From Entonaema liquescens (taxonomy: Eukaryota; Ascomycota; Sordariomycetes; Xylariales; Xylariaceae): 64,000 nucleotides of DNA. The stretch is taken from NCBI GenBank assembly GCA_902805475.1, contig CADCSX010000023.1:2232001-2296000 (forward strand), written 5' to 3'. Positions 42,644-54,549 of this stretch are shown here, piece after piece. Under the pieces are notes generated by a model, which saw nothing but the letters and a program-made list of their open reading frames with translations, had not been told where the DNA came from and searched no databases. Position numbers and translations under genes: made by a program. How positions within the stretch are numbered: the first letter of the stretch is position 1; each line of letters starts with the position of its first letter.

Positions 42644-45600
42644 CAATGTGAACATCGGTTCATAATATATTGTATATTTTTATTGTGATTGCTTCTTTTT
42701 CTTGTCGATCCATGTTTGTTGTTTAATTTCAATGGCTCCATGTGGCATAACTATATGAATCATATAAATCATATGAATTTGCATACGAACTATTATGATA
42801 TTCCAGAACCTAACCTTCGGGTATGCGGTCAAAAACTGTTTATTATTCGACAATACGCGGACACATCTTTTCCTTATTAAGGATGAATTGGGTCTCAATT
42901 TCGCAATAGTTTCAATTTTTGTTTACTTGTACGGATTAACTCCCATACCTTTTCCAGTACCATATATTGAATAGGGGGCTACTTAATTAGTTTCTGGGCC
43001 TATTATGTATTACCCACGAGTACTCATCATTCGGTACTATCCGAAACCCTAGGGCTCTACCGCTGCCGATCAAAGAGCTGTTGGTCGACGGTTGTCAAAA
43101 TCTCCGAGCCGCCATTGTACGGCAGGGGAGTACCACATATGTCTTTGAATCCATCCGAGATCGTGTATCAGTCCTGGACCAGCGCCTCACGACTGCTTCT
43201 AACCTACCGCAGGTGCTGTATCCACATACGAATATCGGTGCTGGCCCGAAATACGCACCACCCTTGCTGTTTTGTCCTCCATCCTCGTGTTAGGTCAAAG
43301 CATAGGCTACTGGTTACAAGATGCGTGGCTTTGGCGGCTCGAGTATGTAATTCCTTACATCCTTCTATATGTACCTAAGGTGTCGAAGCAATACGTACGT
43401 CAGCCATGACTGCAATTATCACGCGGTTCAGGCTGCGAGTACCCATATGTAAGTCCGTCAAAAGGTTGCGTTCGGAATACAAATAGAATGTCGAGATAGT
43501 TACGAGTGGTTGTCCCTGGCAGGATCTGCCCAGCTTCAAGGGAATACGACAAGGATCATCGGGTTTACCAATTTACCACAGTGTGATTGTCGTTTACACT
43601 ACATCGATCAGTCAGTCCCCTTGTGATAATTAACCATAACTATCTATGTTAGGGTAATGTTAAGGTAATGTTAAGGGGAATAATATAGGGGGTAAATATA
43701 GAGTAACTAGCTTTAATTCCCACATCCCCATTCACATCCACATCCACATCCACGTTTAAACTGTCTCCTCGGAACTTTGAACTTTGAATAACTACCATAC
43801 CTTGTTAAGATATTAGATTATCATATAATTAGATGATACCCAAGATCGTCATTTGATATTCGTTCGTACCTCGGTTATCTGTGTGGAATAGGTACCAATA
43901 TCCAAGTGGAAATAGAAGCGCCCAAAATTCTTCCAGAACGATGATTCGCCTACGATGGATAGCTCAGCGACCGCACGTAAGCACATTTACAGGAGCTACG
44001 TTGTCGAACCAGGTCGTTCAGCAGACTCCATCCTCTCCAGATTTGTATACCTGGCAACGAGCAAGTGGTTAAAGAATCGATAACGATACATAATTCATGG
44101 GTTGGCGATTGGTATCCCGTTTGCAGGGTTACATGGATTTCATCAATCAGCTAATCTACAAAAGGATTTCTGCATCCCGGCCTGCAGATTTCGTTGGTAT
44201 GATTTTCCCAGGTAGCAACCTAAAGTGCCGCCCGGCGAGACTCGACGGCGAGCAAGGACATTGGAGAGGTTCGAGCGTATGGAGATGCTATGTCTGTAAA
44301 TGTATACATACATGGTTAGGCATTCTGGACCGGATTGTTTCCAGTCCTTTTGATTTGACATGGAATCTGGATGATAATACACTACTCTAACCTAGTCCTC
44401 TCGTCGACTTAGCGGTCGTACCACCAAAGTCCGTGTCTAATCGGCCTAGATCCCTCAAGGGGCGGCGGTGTTCGGGACCACATTCTCAGTACTTCGTACG
44501 ATAGGAACAAATGCAGGAAACAAAACACCGAAACCATTGCGGGAAGATACAGATGAGAGAGAAAAGGTAAGAAATGTCGTGCGACAACATTAGGGAGTAT
44601 CCGTCATCCTTCGCCTAACAGAATTTGGAATGAAGCCGTTTTCTACCATCTTCCCATCTCTCATCTCGATACTGGCTCATCATACTGGCTCCATTCCGCT
44701 CTCTTCCCCTTGGGGAAAACGCTACTAGGATACTACGGTATGCTAGGGTACGTGCATGCGAGCTTCGTAGCACGAGCCAAGTTAAAGTCGTAGCGTATTG
44801 CGTAGAACTGGGGGGTTCGATATGCATAACAAGGATGACAAGGACCATTACGGCAGGGATTCAACCGCCGTTGTCCCCCCAGCGTCTCCCCCCATCCCTC
44901 TCCATCCCTCCATTTATCTAACTAAGTCTACCTAGCTATGTATATCGACTAGGATGCTTCTAGGATGCTTCTAAGGTTCAAATTCAAATTCATACATACC
45001 ATGCCTACCATGCTCCAAAGACTCCATGTTCTTAGCAGACCGCCTCTCTCTCCTTTGGCTTCCCACGAGAGAGCCTGAGGTCGCAGCGCAGTTTATAGAT
45101 CCAGAACCGGGTAAATTATGACACCAGAAGTGCGTCTCGGCTCTGGAGCCAACATGATTCCAACGCGCAGGAAAAATCAGGGCAAACAAAAAGGTGATCG
45201 AGGTCACGCACCGACCGAGAACTGTTTAGTGCTTTGTTTGGTCTCTTTTTTCCTTTAGAAGCTAATGTACCTTATGCCTCTCCCTCTCTTTCTATGTACA
45301 TTTATATTACATACATACATACCTAGGTAGGTAGAGGTTAGTAGCTACTAATAGGTATGTAGCTGACGATACCCGATAGTCAAGTGATGGATCACTGCCG
45401 TTCGGTACCACTCACGCGCCCCTGTATCCTGTATCCTGTATCCTGTATCCATGCCACATTCAAAAGAGGCTTCATTCCCTCTTGGCCAAGCCGGCCACAC
45501 TCTGCACACCCTCTGCCCCAGATTTCATTAATAAGAGTTGACCTCCCTATTGTGGTAAACGATGGATCGCCTTATCCGTCATCTCAAGGAACCAATGTAA

Positions 45601-46006
45601 CGTACATATGTATGTATGTGTATGCAGGTATATATTCTTATACTTTCGCTTTATAACCTTGCTGTTACTGAAGAAAAGGTTTATCTATCCCTCCGTTTGC
45701 TTTGCTGAGCTTCCATGCGCACCTCGTACAGATATACCTAATAATTAGGTCCGCCTCTTAAAGTCTATCGCTACTGTCTTACCTCTAGCTCCAGGAGATC
45801 AAGCTCGTGTCTCATGAGACGAGTCATGCATGTCATGGGATATATCCAGATGAGCTAGCAACTTAAAGAGAAGAACCAAGAATAATAGTTTCTTTCAATA
45901 TTTTGATCGCTTCCCGGAAACCTAATACGAACCTTCCGGCTCCAAGTTTCTAGTTTATACTTTTTCTTCCGATATTTACGAACTTTGATACCCTCATTGT
46001 CGGTCT
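42644..46006. other. Intergenic, 3.4 kb
   Basis: No supportable gene. Simple repeats: ACATCC-type hexamer near 43733-43753, CCTGTAT heptamer copies at about 45421-45450, and CCTAGGTAGGTAG at 45322-45334 next to a CATA tract. Frames in 43000-45200 are short and unlike known proteins. The last about 300 bases form a pyrimidine-rich leader to the next gene. Confidence 0.45.
45421..45450. repeat. Heptanucleotide repeat (TATCCTG)n
   Basis: About four copies of a 7-bp unit in spacer. Confidence 0.75.
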
Positions 46007-47242
46007 ATGGAATACTTTTACAACTACATTCCGTCGAATTCAGCTGGGCAGAGGCAGACGGACACAATGCAGTTCACCATGGGTCGTTCCGCGAACGATC
46101 ACCGACTAACGATGCCGCCTCGGCAGACTGTTCCCAAGTCGGATCCGTTTAGGCCTAACAACGCGAGACAACAGCGGCATGCTAAGTCGCAACCTTTTGA
46201 CGCTGATGATTTACGACGGAGACTGTATGTAGTTATTGCAGAGCAAGAAGCGCAAAAGAAGAGACAAAAAAGAATACCAGATGAGAACTCCCAAGAGCGG
46301 AGCAGATCCATGAGTCAGTCAGAGGCGAGGCAAGCAGATGCCACGAGACCAGGAGTCAGCGAGAAGAGCTTCGCGGCGAGGATGGCGAAAAGCAAGGCGA
46401 CGGCAGCAGATGCAACCTCTAGAGAAAATGATACCCAATCACCAAAAATAAAAACAGGACGGTCAATGTCAAGGTCCATACAAGATAGACTACGACGCAG
46501 ACCGTCAGAAGTAGATCCGAAAGCGACAGAAAGCGCAGTCAAAGCAACATCATACCAACACGTGCCCCAAGAAGCCGCCGTACAATTCGAGCGGACGGCA
46601 ACAGCTAGCAGCATGCGTGAGCGAAACCTCGCGCACAGCCAATCTCAATCAGTACTTACACACCACGTCGAGCGGCGGCCATCGGATTACCATGAACTCG
46701 ACACCGACATTCCTGAGCAACAGCAAGGTCACACACTAGAACGGGTCCAAAGCAAACAGGATCTCTTCCACAACCGGAATCCCTTCCAGATGCCGCAGTG
46801 GCACCCCGCGCCCTCCGACGCAGAACACGGCCACCACCCGCAACTCCGCCGGCACAGCGCGCCGCTCGTCGTGCCGCCGCGCCCCTGGCGCAAGAACAGC
46901 ATCGGCACGGTCCTCGAGGACCGCGCCATGGACGAGGTATCGTCCGAGGAGACTCTCGTCGTTGACCCCGTGGCAGCAGCGCCTGAGCACCGCGCCGTCG
47001 TCGACTGGACGCAGAGCGACGAGAAGCCCGCCAAGCCCGCCAAGATCCCGTTGTTGCGGAAGGCGGATTCGCTCTGGACGCTCAAGAAGCTGGGCGGGTT
47101 TAAGAGTAGTAGTAGTAATAGTGCTGCTGTTCGCGAAAAACAAAACCATCACCACCACCACCAACAGGAGGAGACGAGCCCGACTTCGCCGTCGCCGCTG
47201 AAGTTCCCCCGCTTCGGCTTCTTGATGAAGTTGAGGCGCTAG
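46007..47242 (+). CDS. Hypothetical disordered basic protein, 411 aa
   Basis: Single-exon frame; I do not recognise the family. The start at 46007 is the first ATG; ATG at 46067 (MQFTMGRS) is an alternative. The chain is polar and low in hydrophobic residues, with many Arg/Gln/Ser: an early helical patch (DADDLRRRLYVVIAEQEAQKKRQ), several RSMS/RRPS motifs that look like kinase sites, a Pro-rich region (APLVVPPRPWRKN), an acidic stretch (DEVSSEETLVVD), then LLRKADSLWTLKKLGGFK, a six-His run (residues HHHHHH-like) and a basic end FGFLMKLRR. The two C-terminal blocks look like conserved docking motifs within a disordered chain. Codon use becomes GC-rich in the 3' half. No membrane segment. Confidence 0.75.
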   Translation: MEYFYNYIPSNSAGQRQTDTMQFTMGRSANDHRLTMPPRQTVPKSDPFRPNNARQQRHAKSQPFDADDLRRRLYVVIAEQEAQKKRQKRIPDENSQERSRSMSQSEARQADATRPGVSEKSFAARMAKSKATAADATSRENDTQSPKIKTGRSMSRSIQDRLRRRPSEVDPKATESAVKATSYQHVPQEAAVQFERTATASSMRERNLAHSQSQSVLTHHVERRPSDYHELDTDIPEQQQGHTLERVQSKQDLFHNRNPFQMPQWHPAPSDAEHGHHPQLRRHSAPLVVPPRPWRKNSIGTVLEDRAMDEVSSEETLVVDPVAAAPEHRAVVDWTQSDEKPAKPAKIPLLRKADSLWTLKKLGGFKSSSSNSAAVREKQNHHHHHQQEETSPTSPSPLKFPRFGFLMKLRR

Positions 47243-48410
47243 GGGGGGGAGCTAGGGACTGTGGGAGGAGGTAGTAATGAGTATTAATTTAATTCATTTG
47301 TCAATGTGCGGGCGGTGCGAAACGTGATTGCGTGGTGAAGTTCTGAGAAGCATAACTAGTATGCATACCTATATATAAGACACGATGCGGTGATGATACC
47401 ATGATGATAATGAATTGGCACTGATTAGATGAGAAAAAAAGTTGTAGTTAACCTCGCTATGAAGAAATATCCCCTCTCCTCGACTTCATGTCCGTGGCTT
47501 ACTCGGATGGGGTTTATATACCTATCTATCTCGTTTACCTCCGTGCTCGGCGGTTGTTGTAGGCCCGGTGGCGTCCGGGTCTGCCGGCTTGATGAAGTAC
47601 ATACAGCATATAAGTCGCCATAGACCATGAAACTAGCACATACGACCATAGAATCTGGAGAACTCGGGATCCCGTCCGCTCTCCCACTTAGATAAACCAG
47701 ATATCGCCGGATCAGTAGTTGGGTCGGTGACGACCAGCGAATCCCTGGTGTTGTATGTTTTTATTTTTGCGTTTTCTCCTTTTTTACCTGGCTGTCCTTT
47801 TTTTCTATACTTTTGTTGGTCAATCTGGCCTCTTTCTTTCCCTGTAGAGAACTTAAAACTCGGCTAATATTTGTTTTGGATTAAATGAGGCTATTCGGAC
47901 ATACATATATCCCTTAGTGTAGTAACTCTTGGTGTTTTATTTCGCAACCCACGTGAAATAGTTGGAAGGTCCGAGAACAGTTTTATGATATTCCTAGGAA
48001 ATATATATGGGCCAAATCATATGCAAGGTGAGGAAGGTATTATTGGAGTTCGTGTTGACGTTTCTTGCAATGTGAAAGTACCTAGGTTACGTACATAAGG
48101 CATAATAACTCAACCGCAGCTTGCAGAATCGATGGTACCGTTTCTGTTTTCTCATTCTAAATTGTAGGACTCATATCAGTACCTATACTGCCTTTTCAAT
48201 GTGTAAATACTTTGAGAGGAACCACGTTGCAGGATATGTGGCGATGCAAAAGGGGCCGTGGGCTGGTCGGATGACGGGTTAGGCGAGGCTGTATCTATCT
48301 CACTTTCAAGTAGGTCAACAAACTTCCCCTCACTAGCCTACAAGTTGTATCCTACAACGCATCTAAGTTATCGTCAGATATACAACTCAACCCGCTGAAA
48401 ACCCTCGCCC
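47243..48410. other. Intergenic, 1.2 kb
   Basis: AT-rich spacer between two plus-strand genes. CCTAGGT at about 48083. No gene seen. Confidence 0.5.
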
Positions 48411-51156
48411 ATGGCGGATCCTTTCACAGCTCTTGGAACGGCAAGCAGCGTTCTTACTTTTGTTGAGTTCACATGGAAGCTACTTACCAGCACATATACG
48501 ACTTATAAATCTGCGACCGGCGGAAGTGAAGATAGTAGGATCCTCTCGCTTATCGCAAAAGATGTTGCCCGTCTTGGAGATGCCATTATAGCAGCACCTG
48601 ATTGCGAAGATGGCCTGCGAAGCCTTGTCGACGAGGCAAAGAGTATATCTCGTGATTTGCTTGAAGTGTTGGAAAAACTACAAGTTCAGGGGACTAAAAC
48701 TGCTTGGAAAAGCTTCGTCGTCGCATTAAACGAGCTTTGGCAGAGCAGCGAAGTTAAGTCTCTCTCCAAAAGACTCACCAAACTTCAGAATGCAATTACC
48801 TTACATATGCAAAAGTTACTTCTGTAAGATTACTATAGATATACGAGCCCAAGTCCGAGACTGATCAAAATATAGCAATGACGTATCGGGAATCCCACAC
48901 AAGATTGACGAGTTGGAATGTACGAGCATCGAACTTGGCACTGCAATACGAATCGAGCTTCGCCAGCTGCGTGAAGGCCTTGCTACCGCCGTAAACGAGT
49001 TCCGCTGCAATGACTCGACGTACGGGAACATGGAGAAGCATCTCGGAAGTTGGGATGGTAGCATACCATTAGAGAGTATTTTTGTCCGTGAGGCCTTAGA
49101 AGCTCTACAAGGCCTATTTATGAAAGCTTCACGCCTCCACGAAGTCGGGAAAGCGACTGAGGACGACCAGAGCGTGTTGAGAAGTCTCTACTTTACTGGC
49201 ATAATGGCGAGACATAAGAAGATAGCCGAAGCACACGCGCGAACGTTCGCCTGGGTTTTCCAGAGGAAGCCCCCAGAATTCGTTGATTGGTTAGAACATT
49301 CAGATGGCACATTCTGGATCCAGGGCAAACCAGGCTCGGGGAAGTCCACTCTCATGAAGTTTCTTTCTAATCACGATAGCACACGCCTTCATCTGAGACC
49401 ATGGGCTGGTAGCAAGAAGCTCGTCGTTTCTAAATTCTTTTTCTGGAATGCAGGTTCGCCGCTTCAGAAATCTCAGGAAGGTCTCTTCCGTTCCCTCTTA
49501 TTCGAAATACTACGTAACTGCCCTCGCCTCGTCCCTCGAGTATGCACATTAAGGGCTGAACTGAGAGATGACTGCGATTACGATTGGTCTTGGACAGTTG
49601 ATGAATTGCTAGCTGTTCTCCGCAGAATTATTGATGAGTGTGAAGACACCAAGTTTTGCTTTTTCATTGACGGTATGGACGAATACAAAGAAGACAAGAC
49701 AGAACTAGTCAATCTTATCAAAAGCATACAAACTCTCGCATCCCTCTCAAACCTCAAACTGTGTGTTTCAAGTCGGTCTTGGTCCGTATTTGTAGATGCT
49801 TTCGGCCAACACCCCAAGCTATCACTCAAGCTCGAAGACCTTACTCGCGACGATGTCCGACAGTATGTCTCGGATAAGTTTGAAGATAACAAACATTTTG
49901 TCCGACTGCGAGATGCGGACCCGATTGCGCTGCAATTGGTGGAAGAAATCTGCCAGCGAGCCAGGGGCGTGTTTCTCTGGGTTTACCTCGTAGTTCGTGA
50001 CCTCCTTATCGGATTCACCAACGGCGATTCAGTCATGTTTCTTAAGACTCGACTGGAGAGATTCCCCGAAGACCTAGATGGCTTTTTTCGACAAATGATT
50101 AATAGCATACCTTCTATATATCTCCCATCTACGGCTCGAATATTTGAAATTGCTAGAGCAAGCCCAGAGCCCCAGCTCGCGATTCCATTTTCGTTCCTTG
50201 ATGATATTGAAGATGTGCCCGATTTTGCGGTTCAAATGACTACCGAACCTATGCCTGAATCTGAGCTACAGTGGCGATATGACCAAGTGAGGCGGCGATT
50301 AGATGCGCGCAGCAAAGGGCTCTTAGAAGTAACGTCCAATGGTGATGCCCACCGTGGATATTTGAACCTAGAGGTCCTATATGTTGACTTCCTTCACCGC
50401 ACCGTCCACGAATTCCTCGTTCGCACCGATGGTTTAGGCTCATTTATATCTCAACACGCTGGTAACACGAGTACTGCACTGGTAATGTGTAGTGCCATTG
50501 TAGCTACACTTAAGAAACTACCATCGTATGAACGTTCTACACCTTGGTATAGTTGCCCAGAGAAATCACTCTTCCGGTATCTTCTCAGCTGGGCTGCACA
50601 AGTGGAGAAAGATACCGAAACGCAGGCGGCGCTCATTCCAATCCTGGATTCCGCAGAGGAATTGTTTCCTGGGCTTTCCCAAGTCAGTCTAAGCCCAATG
50701 GCGAATATAGAAGTGCTAGCAGATCAATCTTTTATTACTTTAGCATGTGAATATGGTATTGTTGCTTATATTAAAGAGAAAATAAGCGATATTCGCACAC
50801 GCGTCGTTATCGACGGACCATATAGGCCGCTATTAGACTTCGCTTTAAATGAGGGACATAGAGATGTTAATCCAGAACTTATCAAGATCCTGTTGGATAA
50901 TGGAGCTAATCCAAACCAGATGTACAAGTCCAACACTGTCTGGGAACGGTTTGCTCGTCGGCTAGAGAAGGGAGATTTCAGGTATTCTGTGGATACCGAG
51001 AACAGCATAAAACTTCTGGTTAGCCATGGAGCGAACCCTACGAGGATTAAAAACAGGGTATATTTAGGACCCGATGACATAAAGGAGAGAGCCCTAGATG
51101 CCGCTGTATTAAACGCCCGAAGGATTGTTCGTTTGGGAGGGAAAAGGATTCGTTAA
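48411..51156 (+). CDS. NACHT STAND receptor (fungal NLR) with ankyrin-like C-terminus
   Basis: Fungal NOD-like receptor, probably in self/non-self recognition or programmed death. Exons 48411-48823 and 48876-51156 (donor GTAAGA, acceptor ATAG), 897 residues. The N-terminus (MADPFTALGTASSVLTFVEF and helices to about 140) resembles HeLo-like effector domains placed before NACHT. The NACHT domain has FWIQGKPGSGKSTLMKFL (Walker A, about 288-296), a Walker B FCFFIDGMDEY at about 399-408, and LCVSSRSWSVF (sensor). A winged-helix/linker region includes VDFLHRTVHEFL. The C-terminus has two degenerate ankyrin-type units (LIKILLDNGANPNQ, SIKLLVSHGANPTR). After the stop, a frame with KEP repeats continues at +1. 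The N-terminal class is inferred. Confidence 0.88.
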
Positions 51157-51997
51157 GGCGAAAGCAGAGGGATTCGTTCGAGCTAAAGAATACGCTTTTA
51201 CTGCCGATCGAACCGAAGCTTAAGGAACCTAAGGAACCTAAGGAACCTAAGGAACCTAAAGAAGCTGAGGAAGCTAAAGAATCTAAAGAATCTAAGCGTC
51301 GCAGCCTTAAATTTATGATCCTAAGGTTGCTATCGAATGTAAGGACATTAGGAAGGACAAGAGCGCACACAGGAGGCTACTAGGGCTCATTGTTGCATTC
51401 CAAGAATGGAAATACGCTGCTGGATCCTCCTCTATGATGTGAGAGCCGGGTGCTTTACCAAATTCAAGAAGGGTATATTCAAAACTGAAGGATATAATGA
51501 GGTTTATTGTGTAATAGTTATGTGCTGGGCTTTTTATGCTGCGTATTTGAGTAGTAATCTTTCAGGTGTTGGTACGAACATCGATTTGTTTAGTTGGTGC
51601 TAAGATGATCAGCAAATTTTACAGCTTTATCCGTGTGCTACTCAGGAGGGCTTGATCTGAAGATGAAACAACTTGAAGAGGGTACGATGGGTTAGATAGA
51701 AGCTTAACATAACTGGTAATTGACCTGAATTAACTTAGGTAAATAGTTAATGTGGTTCCATCTGTAGCGTATGATGCGGCTTAATATGGCTTTATAAGGA
51801 ATCGCTGGCCAAACTTATCATACAGCTAGGCAAGCCCGAAATTCAATATATTTAACTCAACCTGTATTTAGCAAAGAGGAAAGATTATCTGGTTTGATTT
51901 GAGGTGTCGTAACCGCTGCCCTCTTCCACTCGACGTAGCATTCAACGCCAGTAAAAGACGACGCAAGAGCATAATCGAATTACTCCTGAGCCCCAGG
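51157..51997. other. 3' flank of STAND gene and spacer
   Basis: 51157-51383 stays open in another frame and includes a 9-bp AAGGAACCT repeat; see the findings. From about 51400 the spacer is AT-rich with no gene. Confidence 0.5.
51222..51262 (+). repeat. 9-bp tandem repeat (AAGGAACCT)n
   Basis: Four near-perfect copies followed by degenerate AAAGAAGCT / AAAGAATCT units; in one frame it encodes Lys-Glu-Pro repeats. Confidence 0.85.
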
Positions 51998-53340
51998 TCA
52001 TCCTAGGGGAATCCTCAAAGCCGTAGGCCACTCATCCACGATCGTAGGCCGCTCCTTCATCTCTATACGCAATTGTGCACTCAGGGTTTCGTCTTGATTC
52101 ACGTACATGTACCTAAGCAATAGTCAGCCACATTCGCCTTTATCTATCTAAGTTTCCAGGGAGCTGGGATAGGTAGATGACGGGACGTGGCACACTTGCG
52201 GAAGAACTCGTCCGCGTCGAGCAGGAAGCTCCGCGTGCCTAAGGCCCGGTAAACCTGGGCGCCCTGCATGTTTCTGACGAGATCCGTACTTTTGATGTCG
52301 GGTATATATCTCTAGATGCTCTCAATTTCAGAGGCTTCGATATGCGGGGATTCGCTCTTGAGGAATAGCATCACTACGTTCTGATACATGACTATGAGTG
52401 TAGCGTGGGGGTTGTCTTCCGTATTCCTAAGGAGAGGTGACAGACTGCGTAGAGTCTCTTCTGTACCTAGCCAGAGCTTGTCTACCAGGTTGTAGGCCTG
52501 TCTGGTTAGTCGGGGAGATATGGTTTACGCGGAATGGCATATAAAGATGGTACTTACATCTATTCTATCGAATGACCACTCGGGTACATATTCTGTTAGC
52601 GGTATCGCGATGAAATTAAACAGCCCGAAGTGCACCGTTCCAGAAGCAAGTCGGCAGAGAAAAGCATTGAAGACACCGCAGAGATAGGAGAATAATTTTC
52701 CGTATAAATCCTTGGTGGCGTAACTTAGTGTCACTCTGATTTCGTCGATAGGCCAGCCGGCGAGAGGCTCTGCTTGATCGTCCAGAGTAAGGTCATAGAA
52801 TAAATTAGCCATACGATATATTATGTTCCGGCGTGTCTACGCAGACGAGAGCTCACGGGTTAGGGTTATTGAAACCAACGCGTGGGCGACCAAAAGCAAG
52901 GAGTAGGCCATCCTCTTGATACCGCTGCTTAGCTACACGCATAGAGGGCGAAGCGTCCTTAAAGTAGCACCGACCCCGGTAGTCTTTCCGCCCTGACGTA
53001 TTTCGCAGGCTCTTGCTGATGTTAGATGTTCGGACACTCCAAGACATTCGCATACTCGCCTCCAGGCTTTGGTTTGTAGAACCAGACGGAGAGTGTTACC
53101 TGAATTGAATCGCCACACCTTTCCTATCAGGTCATCTAGTAATTGCTCAGAGGCTTCCACGCACACTTCTTCGACGAGCTGTCTGAAGTTCGATTGAAGT
53201 TTAAATAGCGCGGTGTCTGTGATGGTGGCGGAGTACCAAACATGAATGAGTGTTTCGGCCAAGTTCTCAATACTAGGGTGATCAGGCCCCTTCTCCAGAG
53301 AGCTCAATGCCAGAAGCAAAACCACAACTAGATTTGGCAC
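51998..53340 (-). pseudogene. DUF4470 (MYND-associated) protein, broken and 5'-truncated
   Basis: Fragments of one DUF4470-type protein lie in order on the minus strand. The first (about 53062-53340) includes LVVVLLLALSSLEK. A second (about 52855-53060) carries RMSWSVRTSNISKSLRNTSG and YFKDASPSMRVAKQRYQEDG, in a frame one base off (break near 53062). A third (52558-52812) has KLFSYLCGVFNAFLCRLASG. It joins by a 60-nt intron (52498-52557) to 52497 and on to FFRK, then by an 83-nt intron to the end IVDEWPTALRIPLG (stop 51998). An in-frame TAG at 52312-52314 replaces the expected Gln in ESI-x-RYIPDI. No clean splice links fragments two and three. The N-terminal zinc finger and first half of the domain are absent. 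Decay is therefore likely, not just sequencing error. Confidence 0.75.
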
Positions 53341-53854
53341 GATTGACGTGACTCATCTGGCCGGCGTGCCAAGTATAAGCCAAGAGTATTATTTTGTTGA
53401 CCTGGTTTATTGACCTCAGAGTACATGAGGTACCTAGGTAGGCAACCGTAGTGGTCTTGGAGTAGGAAGATCATTCACGTAGAAAAAAAAAAAAAAGATA
53501 ACACAACAATCTAGGAACTTTTAAAAGTGTAACTGTTTGGATTAAGTCATAGCTATGGTCGACTATGAAGGAAGATGTGTTTCTGAATTTCCATGTGTGG
53601 CATCGCAAGATTGTCAACGCACAATAGAGTTTAAAACAACGGTAGGCCTTTTAAAGAGTACTTCTAGCTTCGGTTAGATAAGACTCGTATAAATCCACAA
53701 AGTAAGGAGAGGATTTACCTGATCTTAGGCTCATTTCCATATGGAAAACACCTATGTTGAAAAGGGAATCCCAGAGTAGGATGTATTGCTATCGAGGCAT
53801 CACCCCCAGTACCATGGTTTAATACCTAGTCGAGCCGACATGAGGGAAAATGAA
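53341..53854. other. Intergenic
   Basis: 0.5 kb with CCTAGGTAGG at 53433-53442 and an A run at 53484-53498. No remnant of the missing DUF4470 5' half was recognised. Confidence 0.5.
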
Positions 53855-54549
53855 CTACACGTCGGCTTTTTCGGTACGCAAGAGTTCTCCAATAGCTCTA
53901 GCGTTATCACGAGCAAGCTGCTGTCTTAGGTCGAGATCTATATCGGCAGATTCTTGTTGAAAATTGTAGAGTCGGACCAGCTCGCAATACTCTTTAAGAG
54001 CGTCTCTATCGCTTCCAGGGGTATCTCGAGTTTGACGAAGTACCTCTATGCCATTCTCGTAGCCCGTTTCCTTTGTCCAGGGCTGGGATACCTTACGGTT
54101 ACCCTTATTAGGACCATGCAATACACCACGCTTCCCATGGTTATCGTCATTTATAGCTGGAGGGTCCGTCGCTGCAGCAATATTCCACAGCAAACGCTCC
54201 AAGTTAGGATATTTCTTAGTCAACTTTTTATACTCTGGCATGTCGGCAATCCCAGAGCCCTTAGAGGTGGTTTGATCCGTTGACGCTTCACTGCCATATG
54301 AGAGGGTTTGCGACGAATCTTCAGACTTGATGCTGTCTTTTGATATTACTGGTGGAGGGGACTCCACGGGTGGGTGATTATCACGATGCTCACGGAAGCA
54401 CGGGAGCGAACACCTATGTAATCAAAAGTTAGAACCGCTCATTAATATAAAACGGGAAGCCACACTTACGTGTACAGGTTGCACTGGACGCATTTATATT
54501 TACTTTCGGTAGCATTGCAAACCAGACATGGCGGTCTAGCGTTTGCCAT
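53855..54549 (-). CDS. HIT-type zinc-finger protein (Hit1/ZNHIT3-like)
   Basis: 212 residues from exon 1 (54470-54549) and exon 2 (53855-54413); intron GTAAGT ... ATAG, in phase. The N-terminal finger reads CLVCNATESKYKCVQCNLYTC then SLPCFREHRDNH: paired CxxC units and a C/H end, the zf-HIT pattern. In yeast Hit1 and human ZNHIT3 this finger works in box C/D snoRNP assembly with Rsa1/NUFIP1. The middle is Ser/Thr-rich and disordered; the C-terminal part (YKKLTKKYPNLERLLWNIA) is helical. Which HIT subgroup it belongs to is not settled from sequence; nuclear role in RNP assembly is inferred. The minus-strand end at 53855 is the only stop in frame. Confidence 0.78.
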
